Source: Trametes villosa
Lineage: Eukaryota > Basidiomycota > Agaricomycetes > Polyporales > Polyporaceae
Length of the DNA: 24,079 nt
Direction: 5' to 3'
Assembly: GCA_002964805.2 (NCBI GenBank)
Contig: PUDQ02000070.1
Coordinates: forward strand, 1 to 24,079
The position numbers and the translations under genes are program-made. The notes below the pieces were generated by a model. The model made no database searches, was not told the DNA's origin, and was given only the letters and a program-made list of their open reading frames with translations. Below, one piece after another: positions 9,010 through 17,100 of this stretch. Position 1 is the stretch's first letter; the number at the start of each line of letters is the position of its first letter.

Positions 9010-9468
9010 TGTCGCGGAGCTAGGCCCGGCACGACGAGGTACTGCACACAACTAAGAAAACTAAAACGATCTAACTCCCGGGGTGGTGGACGAAGGTCTC
9101 ACAGCACCTGAACGTAGGTTCTCACGACGAATCTAGCCCAAAGACCAGGTTAACATTCAGAACCTAAAAGCGAATACAAAACAAGGCTTACCTAGCCCAA
9201 AGACCAGGAGGTCAAGATGAGGGCTAGGATCGCTACAGGGGGGTCCTTATATACTAAGCAAGGGGAGCCAAACGTGTACAAACGTAGAGGTGGTCTGTGC
9301 GCACAATGCACTCAACCTGCAGGTAGGGGTCAGGTGATGAGTCACGTGATCTATCTACTCTAACTCTAAGTCCCGTGCGTGCTAAGTACCGTAGAATGGC
9401 CGTAGAAAAGCAGGAAAAATACGGAAAAATATGGAAAAAATACAGGGCGTCTAGTCGTCTCCACGACA
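9010..9468 (-). repeat. R3 5' LTR (459 bp)
   Basis: Partner of 2833-3290 with the same TGTCG/CGACA ends. It carries the promoter TATA box TATATAAGG on the minus strand (9245-9253). Differences from the 3' LTR are mostly transitions in both directions, without an obvious one-way C-to-T bias. Its right end is exactly the point where the left palindrome arm begins (9469). Confidence 0.95.
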
Positions 9469-10240
9469 CACTCCTCCCAGTCATCGTCGTCGCAGAGAGG
9501 TTCGGCGGGGTCGTCTGCGCGGCCTATCAGCTGCCACGTCAGCACGAGATACGGATATAAAGCTCACCTGCCCCTGGCTGTAGATTCTGGAGGCTAGCCG
9601 GCTCCTCTTCGGCGACAGACGTCAAAGTCGCAACCTGGACTTGGGGTAGGCCGTCGGAGAGCGGAGCAACGGCGAGGGAGGGCCATGAGAGGGCAGAGGG
9701 GGATGTTGGTGGTGCGAAAGAGCGTGCGATGAACGCCCAAACGTGAGCGGCTGCTGGCGCGAGCATGGAAGCGTTCGAGGGAGGAGCGCCGGCAGGTTCA
9801 TTGGCAGGTGACGGCTGCGGGCGGGTGATGATCAGCACCGGGTGACAGCACAACGAATGCATTCGGCCTACCGGCACCTCTGGTCTCGCGTCCATGGAGA
9901 GATCTTCATCGTCGCAACCCTCCGTATTCAACTCAGGCTGCGCGTGCGCGGGTTCTCCGGTATGTGAACTCGCGCTGACAACCCCGGATGGGAGCTTGAA
10001 TATCTTGCGTTTGCTGAGCAGAAGGACGTCTTTTTTCTTGACAGTGACCTTGCGAGACGCACGCCGCCGCTGTTGGGCGTAATGCCCCGAGCAAGTCGAT
10101 AAGGGCTGCTTGGCTCCTTTACATTTGCTACACCAGCACTCCACCACCGTTCGGGTGTCCCGGGCCTACGAAAAATCGGTGAGTACTTCAAAACCCGGCT
10201 TATCCGAGGCTGACAAGACACCTACAGATGGGGTCGACAT
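9469..10240 (-). pseudogene. Tnp2-type transposase, 5' fragment (truncated copy)
   Basis: Mirror copy of the first part of the transposase at 14126-18747. The predicted parts are exon 1 at 10226-10240, exon 2 at 9568-10165 and the first 46 bp of exon 3 at 9469-9514, with introns 10166-10225 and 9515-9567. It encodes the N-terminal Cys cluster (ECWCSKCKGAK...) and about 220 of 1266 residues, and is cut by the R3 LTR. It lacks the catalytic domain. If translated it might yield an N-terminal fragment with DNA- or protein-binding ability, which is speculation. Confidence 0.85.
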
Positions 10241-10710
10241 AGTATGAGGGGACCTATGCCGATGGTGCGAAATGAGCAGAGCGGCCGTGCGTGAGACTCC
10301 GAGTCGCCGGAGGTAGGAGCGGCGGCGGTCAGAACTCAAGCTTGGGGGGACCTCGCGATGAGAAAGAGAGAGAGCCGTATGACAGGCGCGTGCCGCGGGT
10401 CGTCGTGTATCCAGCCGTAGCGAAGCCTACGACACATCTCCCAGCGGGACGATGGCAGGCGATGCGGAATAGGCACTCGTAGGCAGCGCGCGCACCAGAT
10501 TAGGCGCCCGCGCGCCCGAAGGGTCGCGCCATATAAGCGCTCAACCGCCTCTCATGAGGTCACTCGCGATTTGGGAGTGTGTGGGCCCCAATACTACGGC
10601 GGAAGGCACACCATTTGTAGGCACAGCGCGACAGTTCGCAAATTCATGTTCGATAGTAAGGTATATATATACATCGCAGTACAACATCATCGTTCGCCGC
10701 CCTCCCTCCT
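10241..10710. other. Intergenic spacer between accessory gene and transposase (left copy)
   Basis: Mirror of 13656-14125. It holds no supportable gene. A TTATATG-like sequence and isolated ACATCTCCC and CCAGATTAGGCG motifs resembling the subterminal repeats are visible, so it may hold the transposase promoter. Confidence 0.5.
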
Positions 10711-11543
10711 TCAAGGAGACGGCGCCGAGGGCGGCTCCGTCCCCTTCACACTGTCCAACGACAACGCAGACATTGGACCGATTAGAGAACTGCCCGAGCG
10801 GCGCGGCCGCGGCTTGGGGAGAGGACACGAAGGGTCGCGAGGGGTGCGGTGGGCCATATCGCACACCTCCTACACAATAGATAAACAAAGTAGTTAGTAT
10901 AGAGGCGCACACCACCGTTGCACGCACATACCTTGATTCTCCATACATATTTCAGGACGTCCCCCCACTTCTGCGCTCGCGGGACTCTCGTGAACGGCGT
11001 GGTAAGCAACGTCGTGACAAACACTTCAATCCACCGATATGACCGGACACGAGTCTCGTATCTGCCGGAGACGTCGCACAACCGAACAAGCCACGTCGGA
11101 GCGTCTGCGGCGTACTGGTCCCCGAGGTAGTCGGCAATAGGGAGGCGGAGGGGGGTCATGAACATGTCGGGTTTGAAGAGGATGACGAGCGTCCAAGAGG
11201 AAGAGTCCTGGAAGTCCCCTTCAACTTCGCCCTAGAACAATTATTAGTGCAATCGCAATGGGCAACGAGCAAGCATGCTTACCAGCTGCTCCTCCACGCT
11301 GATATCGACTGTGACATTGCTGAGGTGCTCGGTCCCCGTGAGCGAGGCGAGGCCAAGACGATCGGCGTCGAGCAAAGCCGCGGTGAAGCGCTCGGCGGGC
11401 GTGGTGGGGGCGCGCGGAGGGCCAGGCTTGACCACGAGGTCCCGAGGACGTATGTGGCCGACGCCGGAGGGCCTGCTCTTGCGGCGGCGGGGTGCCGTGC
11501 TATGTCGAGGCTGGTGGATGACGGCGGTGCGAACGGGAGACAT
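10711..11543 (-). CDS. Unknown accessory protein of the CACTA-like element, left copy (239 residues)
   Basis: Mirror of the gene at 12823-13655, with the same three exons here at 11283-11543, 10932-11231 and 10711-10869. The encoded protein is identical. The copy has its own TATA box (11605-11610) and complete introns, so it could be expressed even though the rest of its element is gone. See the right-hand copy for a description of the protein. Confidence 0.6.
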
Positions 11544-11604
11544 GCTCGAAGGATGCAGATGCAGTTCAAGGAGGGATGAGTAACACCTAAGTGCGACAAG
11601 CGAA

Positions 11605-11610
11605 TTTATA
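11605..11610 (-). promoter_or_regulatory. TATA box of left accessory gene
   Basis: TATAAA on the minus strand, about 60 bp upstream of the ATG at 11543. It mirrors the box at 12756-12761. Confidence 0.55.
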
Positions 11611-11628
11611 CGAGACCCAGACGAGGCG

Positions 11629-11659
11629 ACATCGCCCAGCATCGTACGCTGGGCGATGT
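11629..11659. repeat. 12 bp hairpin upstream of left accessory gene
   Basis: Mirror of 12707-12737: ACATCGCCCAGC, a 7-base loop, then GCTGGGCGATGT. The stem contains GGCGATGT, the core of a subterminal repeat. Confidence 0.7.
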
Positions 11660-11963
11660 GGGATGGGCCGGCGTAGGCAAGCGGGAGATGGCTCGTGGAC
11701 GTTCATGGCACAGCTGGACGACCTCACATCTCCACGCACGAGCGCCTATCTTGTCCACGCCTAATCTCCAGCCTAATCTCCCGCGCGCCTTCGCGGTGTA
11801 TCAGCAATCTCCAGACTAATATACAGACACATCTCCTCCGTGGGCGATCTCACATCGCCAGCCGTGACCATTCGTGGCGATTCCTAATCTCCTTCAGGAT
11901 ATGCGGTGTATCCGCAATCTCCGCTAGGATATTAGTCTGTACCATCCGGCACTTCACGCAGTG

Positions 11964-12402
11964 AGTCGCAGAAGGGAATTGTGCCTTCTTGTACGAACTC
12001 GAAACAGTATGCTCGAGGGTTATTCAGCTCGCCGAAAATCTGCAATGGGTCGTTGCTGGCGCCGTGGCGAGCCCAGTCCTTGAATGTCTCTTCACTGAAT
12101 TGTTCAGCTCGGCGATACGATAGCCGTTCCGCCACCCGTGCCCCTGTGCGTGCCTCCCATGCCTCGTATATATGCTTCTTCTGTGACGATATGATCTTCT
12201 TGAACTTGAGGAAACCCTCTGGATCCAGCTGGTGGCGGCTTTGCCCGGGCCCTACGGGTATCCTATCGCCGCCGAGTACTCTGAACGACGGCGCGGTGTG
12301 CAGATAGACCGGTTTGTGAAGCGAGTCCGATAAGCAGACCAAAGGGGGTTGAACATTCAGCTGGGTGCCACCTAGCTCAACGTCAGTTGACATTTTGTTA
12401 GT
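11964..12402 (-). pseudogene. Interrupted host gene, internal segment (spacer of the palindrome)
   Basis: The 439 bp between the two CACTA-like tips is open on the minus strand over its whole length. It encodes about 146 residues, including LGGTQLNVQPPLVCLSDS, GFLKFKKIISSQKKHIYEAW and QIFGELNNPRAYCFEFV. I do not recognise the protein. If the complete transposon and one AGT copy are removed, this frame continues without a break from the 80-codon frame at 23510-23749. At the other end it is broken again by the tip of the truncated element, after a Cys codon. It is therefore the second part of a gene disrupted twice. Codon content looks like ordinary coding sequence. Confidence 0.7.
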
Positions 12403-12413
12403 CACTGCGTGAA
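12400..12413 (+). repeat. Target duplication AGT and left terminal inverted repeat
   Basis: AGT at 12400-12402, then CACTGCGTGAA. It matches the right end in inverted orientation with one mismatch (CACTG versus CACCG). The familiar plant-type CACTA start is CACTG/CACCG here. Confidence 0.85.
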
Positions 12414-12700
12414 GTGCCGGATGGTACAGACTAATATCCTAGCGGAGATTGCGGATACACCGCATATCCTGAAGGAGATTAGGAATCGCCACGAATGGTC
12501 ACGGCTGGCGATGTGAGATCGCCCACGGAGGAGATGTGTCTGTATATTAGTCTGGAGATTGCTGATACACCGCGAAGGCGCGCGGGAGATTAGGCTGGAG
12601 ATTAGGCGTGGACAAGATAGGCGCTCGTGCGTGGAGATGTGAGGTCGTCCAGCTGTGCCATGAACGTCCACGAGCCATCTCCCGCTTGCCTACGCCGGCC
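12414..12700. repeat. Left subterminal repeat region
   Basis: Short motifs recur many times: GGAGATTAGG, GGAGATTGC, GGAGATGTG, GGCGATGTG and ATATTAGTCTG, together with GATACACCGC twice. The block CACGGCTGGCGATGTG (12500-12515) occurs in inverted orientation near the other end (23424-23439). In plant CACTA elements such subterminal arrays bind the TnpA protein; a similar role for the TnpA-like protein encoded here is inference. A mirrored copy lies at 11666-11952. Confidence 0.75.
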
Positions 12701-12706
12701 CATCCC

Positions 12707-12737
12707 ACATCGCCCAGCGTACGATGCTGGGCGATGT
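12707..12737. repeat. 12 bp hairpin upstream of accessory gene
   Basis: ACATCGCCCAGC (12707-12718), a 7-base loop and GCTGGGCGATGT (12726-12737) form a perfect inverted repeat. The core GGCGATGT is shared with the subterminal repeats. It ends 18 bp upstream of the TATA box, a position suited to an operator or activator site. Confidence 0.7.
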
Positions 12738-12755
12738 CGCCTCGTCTGGGTCTCG

Positions 12756-12761
12756 TATAAA
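12756..12761 (+). promoter_or_regulatory. TATA box of accessory gene
   Basis: TATAAA, 62 bp before the ATG at 12823. The spacing fits a short 5' untranslated region of roughly 30-35 bases. Confidence 0.6.
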
Positions 12762-12822
12762 TTCGCTTGTCGCACTTAGGTGTTACTCATCCCTCCTTGA
12801 ACTGCATCTGCATCCTTCGAGC

Positions 12823-13655
12823 ATGTCTCCCGTTCGCACCGCCGTCATCCACCAGCCTCGACATAGCACGGCACCCCGCCGCCGCAAGAGCAGGCCCTCC
12901 GGCGTCGGCCACATACGTCCTCGGGACCTCGTGGTCAAGCCTGGCCCTCCGCGCGCCCCCACCACGCCCGCCGAGCGCTTCACCGCGGCTTTGCTCGACG
13001 CCGATCGTCTTGGCCTCGCCTCGCTCACGGGGACCGAGCACCTCAGCAATGTCACAGTCGATATCAGCGTGGAGGAGCAGCTGGTAAGCATGCTTGCTCG
13101 TTGCCCATTGCGATTGCACTAATAATTGTTCTAGGGCGAAGTTGAAGGGGACTTCCAGGACTCTTCCTCTTGGACGCTCGTCATCCTCTTCAAACCCGAC
13201 ATGTTCATGACCCCCCTCCGCCTCCCTATTGCCGACTACCTCGGGGACCAGTACGCCGCAGACGCTCCGACGTGGCTTGTTCGGTTGTGCGACGTCTCCG
13301 GCAGATACGAGACTCGTGTCCGGTCATATCGGTGGATTGAAGTGTTTGTCACGACGTTGCTTACCACGCCGTTCACGAGAGTCCCGCGAGCGCAGAAGTG
13401 GGGGGACGTCCTGAAATATGTATGGAGAATCAAGGTATGTGCGTGCAACGGTGGTGTGCGCCTCTATACTAACTACTTTGTTTATCTATTGTGTAGGAGG
13501 TGTGCGATATGGCCCACCGCACCCCTCGCGACCCTTCGTGTCCTCTCCCCAAGCCGCGGCCGCGCCGCTCGGGCAGTTCTCTAATCGGTCCAATGTCTGC
13601 GTTGTCGTTGGACAGTGTGAAGGGGACGGAGCCGCCCTCGGCGCCGTCTCCTTGA
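12823..13655 (+). CDS. Unknown accessory protein of the CACTA-like element (239 residues, 3 exons)
   Basis: The exons I infer are 12823-13083, 13135-13434 and 13497-13655, all joined in phase 0. The introns are 51 and 62 bp with GTAAGC/GTATGT donors; the second has a perfect CTAAC branch site. The first ATG after the TATA box was chosen. The N-terminus (residues 1-50) is basic and rich in Arg/Pro. The centre (about 85-190) looks globular, with hydrophobic segments such as SSSWTLVILFKPDMFMTPLR and WIEVFVTTLL. The C-terminus is Pro/Ser-rich and basic. I see no known motif, signal peptide or clear membrane span. It is transcribed in the same direction as the transposase, about 470 bp upstream. 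Function unknown; a role in transposition or its control is only suggested by location. Confidence 0.65.
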
Positions 13656-14125
13656 AGGAGGGAGGGCGGCGAACGATGATGTTGTACTGCGATGTATATA
13701 TATACCTTACTATCGAACATGAATTTGCGAACTGTCGCGCTGTGCCTACAAATGGTGTGCCTTCCGCCGTAGTATTGGGGCCCACACACTCCCAAATCGC
13801 GAGTGACCTCATGAGAGGCGGTTGAGCGCTTATATGGCGCGACCCTTCGGGCGCGCGGGCGCCTAATCTGGTGCGCGCGCTGCCTACGAGTGCCTATTCC
13901 GCATCGCCTGCCATCGTCCCGCTGGGAGATGTGTCGTAGGCTTCGCTACGGCTGGATACACGACGACCCGCGGCACGCGCCTGTCATACGGCTCTCTCTC
14001 TTTCTCATCGCGAGGTCCCCCCAAGCTTGAGTTCTGACCGCCGCCGCTCCTACCTCCGGCGACTCGGAGTCTCACGCACGGCCGCTCTGCTCATTTCGCA
14101 CCATCGGCATAGGTCCCCTCATACT
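13656..14125. other. Intergenic spacer before the transposase
   Basis: No gene is supportable. It holds a TTATATGG sequence near 13830, a GC-rich inverted-looking stretch (GGCGCGCG) and single copies of GGGAGATGTG and GCCTAATCTGG that resemble subterminal motifs. It probably contains the accessory gene's 3' region and the transposase promoter. Confidence 0.5.
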
Positions 14126-17100
14126 ATGTCGACCCCATCTGTAGGTGTCTTGTCAGCCTCGGATAAGCCGGGTTTTGAAGTACTCACCGATTTTTCGTAG
14201 GCCCGGGACACCCGAACGGTGGTGGAGTGCTGGTGTAGCAAATGTAAAGGAGCCAAGCAGCCCTTATCGACTTGCTCGGGGCATTACGCCCAACAGCGGC
14301 GGCGTGCGTCTCGCAAGGTCACTGTCAAGAAAAAAGACGTCCTTCTGCTCAGCAAACGCAAGATATTCAAGCTCCCATCCGGGGTTGTCAGCGCGAGTTC
14401 ACATACCGGAGAACCCGCGCACGCGCAGCCTGAGTTGAATACGGAGGGTTGCGACGATGAAGATCTCTCCATGGACGCGAGACCAGAGGTGCCGGTAGGC
14501 CGAATGCATTCGTTGTGCTGTCACCCGGTGCTGATCATCACCCGCCCGCAGCCGTCACCTGCCAATGAACCTGCCGGCGCTCCTCCCTCGAACGCTTCCA
14601 TGCTCGCGCCAGCAGCCGCTCACGTTTGGGCGTTCATCGCACGCTCTTTCGCACCACCAACATCCCCCTCTGCCCTCTCATGGCCCTCCCTCGCCGTTGC
14701 TCCGCTCTCCGACGGCCTACCCCAAGTCCAGGTTGCGACTTTGACGTCTGTCGCCGAAGAGGAGCCGGCTAGCCTCCAGAATCTACAGCCAGGGGCAGGT
14801 GAGCTTTATATCCGTATCTCGTGCTGACGTGGCAGCTGATAGGCCGCGCAGACGACCCCGCCGAACCTCTCTGCGACGACGATGACTGGGAGGAGTGCGA
14901 CGACGGCGAGCCAGTCGCGTGCGAGGAGACGCTCGCTCTTCCTCCGCCTGTGGCCGCGAGCTTGTCCTCTCCTGTCGCTCCGGATCTCGTACCCGCGTCA
15001 TCGCTGCCTGCCGCGCCAGCTCCCACCAGCCCCTCAGCGATTCCACTTAACGCCGAGGCAATGGCTGAGGTCAACGAAACGGATCCGTTCTTTGTTCCCC
15101 ACACCCTACCCAGCACGAGCTGGTCTGCCTGGAGTGTGGCCCACCCATCGGTGGTCCTCGCGATGGTGCTCGTCGCATGGCTACATCTTGTCGCCCATCT
15201 CCCGTTTCGGTTCTGCGATGTAGTTCTGACCGTCATTGGGTACATACTCGTTGGCGTCGGCGCTGCGCCCCTCACGCCTTTGTTGCGGACGTCTCTCACT
15301 GGATGTCTCTCCGCCCTCCGTCTGGATCCATCGATTCGGATGTATCCGACATGTCCGGCTTGTTTCGAGCCTCACCCGGAGTCCATCAGCAAGAGTGTCG
15401 ACGCCTGCTGCACCATCTGCAACCACCCCCTCTTCAAGCTTCACGACGGCGAGAGTGAGCAGGGGCGAAGCCGAGCCAGGAAGAAGCGAGCACGGGCATA
15501 TCTCCGCACACCCGCCAAGTCCATCACAGAGCAGCTCGCGAAGCTTCTCGCTCAACCGGGTATGGAGGATGCGCTCGAGTCTTGGCGCCGCCGCTCGCGC
15601 CTATCCGGCTGGCTTCATGACTTCTTCGACGGGGCGATCAGCAAGTCACTGCTCGGCCCGGACGGTCAGCCGTTCTTCCAGCGCGACGGAATCGTGGGGG
15701 ACGGGGGAGAGTTACGGATAGGCTTGGCTTTGGGAGTGGATTGGTTAGTGCACATACGCCGCTCTCGCGCGTCACTCGCACTGAGACTGAGGATGATCGC
15801 AGGTTTTCATATCTTCGCAGCCTACTCACCCCGTCGTACACATCGTGCCCTATGAGTTTCAATATAGTGAATTTGCCGCCCTATCTACGGTCAGTTTGCA
15901 GGCTCCTCGACATGTGGACTCGCGCGCTGATGTGCCCTATCGTCCCAGGTACCGCGCGAGTAACCTCCTCCTGAGTATGATTATCCCGGGGCCGAGGGAG
16001 ACCGACCCCGACCAGACCCAGCGCTACCTGCGCGTGCTTGTGAACGAGCTCCTGCGGCTGTGGCATCTGGGTGTTGTCTTGCCGACGTTCCGCACTCCGC
16101 AAGGTCGTCTCGTACGCGTCATACTCGTCGGTGTGTTTTGCGACAAGCCTGCGGCTCACAAGATTGGCGGTTTCGGCTCGCACGCGCATACGTTCTTCTG
16201 TACACGCGATTGGATAACTCAGGGTCTCAAAGCGACGGCTGCAGCATTCACAATTGGTGGTACGTGGCCTCTTCTGCGCCCGCTTGCTCACCTTGAACTG
16301 AGGCTGGCATGATATAGGATTTGCGGCGCGCACCGATTTTCATCACCGAAAACTGATGACTGAGTACCGGGCCTGTACAAGCAAGAATGCTCGGGAGCAG
16401 CATGCGAAGGCGTATGCGACACGATGGTCTGAGCTCGCGCGCCTCCCATACTTTGACATGTGTAGGATGGTTGTGGTTGACCCGATGCATAATCTATTTC
16501 TCGGTACGTATTGCGACCCTCAAATATCTCGCACGGGCTTGCTAATCGTCATCAAGGCCTCGTCAAGACACATTTCTACCATATCTGGGTCCAACTGAAA
16601 ATATTCCGGAAGACGAAGGAGATCCGACGACTGCACGTACTCCTCGCCGAGGTGCGTCCTCTCAGATCTGTGCTATCTCCGCTCTCACCATCTGACTTTC
16701 TCGCCCTCCGGCAGCTGCAACTGCCATCGAAGCTAGGCCGCCTTCCGAAGCTCATAGGAGAGCCGGCGGGCGGATCGCTCACAGCCGATCAATGGCTGAT
16801 ACTAGCCACAGTCGTCGGCCCACTAGCAGTATGTATCTCGTTGTGCTGATCGTCACGTACTTCATTTGCTCACGCTCATACCGTACACTCAGCTGCCTGC
16901 ACTCTGGGACGACGTCCATGAGTCCCATGGGGCCGCGGAGGAAGCCAAGTTTCTTCAAGAACGCCGCGAAGCACTCCGCCAAGTTGCTGCCACAGCCAAG
17001 GTGCAGCGTAAAGCGAAACGCAGCCGCGCGGGCGCTGCTAAGTCGTCTGGGAGTAAGCGCGCTAGGAGAGAAGTCATCGGGTCATCGGCAGTGAGTGTAC

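Larger units (their letters stand above)
2833..9468 (-). mobile_element. Ty3/gypsy chromovirus-type retrotransposon R3, complete layout (6636 bp)
   Basis: The element has two LTRs (2833-3290 and 9010-9468), a leader, gag, pol in the -1 frame and a purine tract at the 3' LTR. Pol order is protease, RT, RNase H, integrase, chromodomain, which defines a chromodomain gypsy element. All catalytic motifs are present and neither long frame is broken. The flanks do not match: GTACC precedes the left LTR and CACTC follows the right LTR, so there is no 5 bp target duplication. The LTRs differ at 17 bases plus one indel over 458 bp by my count. This suggests that the two ends come from different insertions. 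Confidence 0.93.
9469..11963 (-). mobile_element. Truncated CACTA-like (Tnp2-type) transposon, left palindrome arm
   Basis: Apparently exact reverse-complement copy of 12403-14897. Its outer terminus is at 11963 (CAGTG on the plus strand, i.e. CACTG reading into the element), flanked by AGT at 11964-11966. It contains the subterminal repeats, the 239-residue accessory gene and the first two and a bit exons of the transposase, then stops at the R3 LTR. Everything downstream (most of the transposase, the TnpA-like gene and the other terminus) is missing, so it cannot move unaided. Confidence 0.9.
9469..11963 (-). repeat. Left arm of 5.4 kb palindrome
   Basis: Pairs with 12403-14897; mirror coordinates add up to 24366. 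Encoded reading frames are identical in both arms over almost all of their length, and a non-coding gap I compared base by base (about 11166-11243 against 13123-13200) also matches. Identity ends inside the transposase exon at 9469/14897 and at the element tip at 11963/12403. Confidence 0.95.
12403..14897 (+). repeat. Right arm of 5.4 kb palindrome
   Basis: Reverse complement of 9469-11963. It covers the 5' terminus, subterminal region, accessory gene and first exons of the transposase of the complete element. Confidence 0.95.

Noticed and set aside
10541..10897. Several 100-135 codon frames on both strands of the palindrome arms (mirrored at 13469-13825)
   Set aside because: They overlap the last exon of the accessory gene and its 3' region in other frames and do not respect its splice sites; they are duplicated only because the DNA is.
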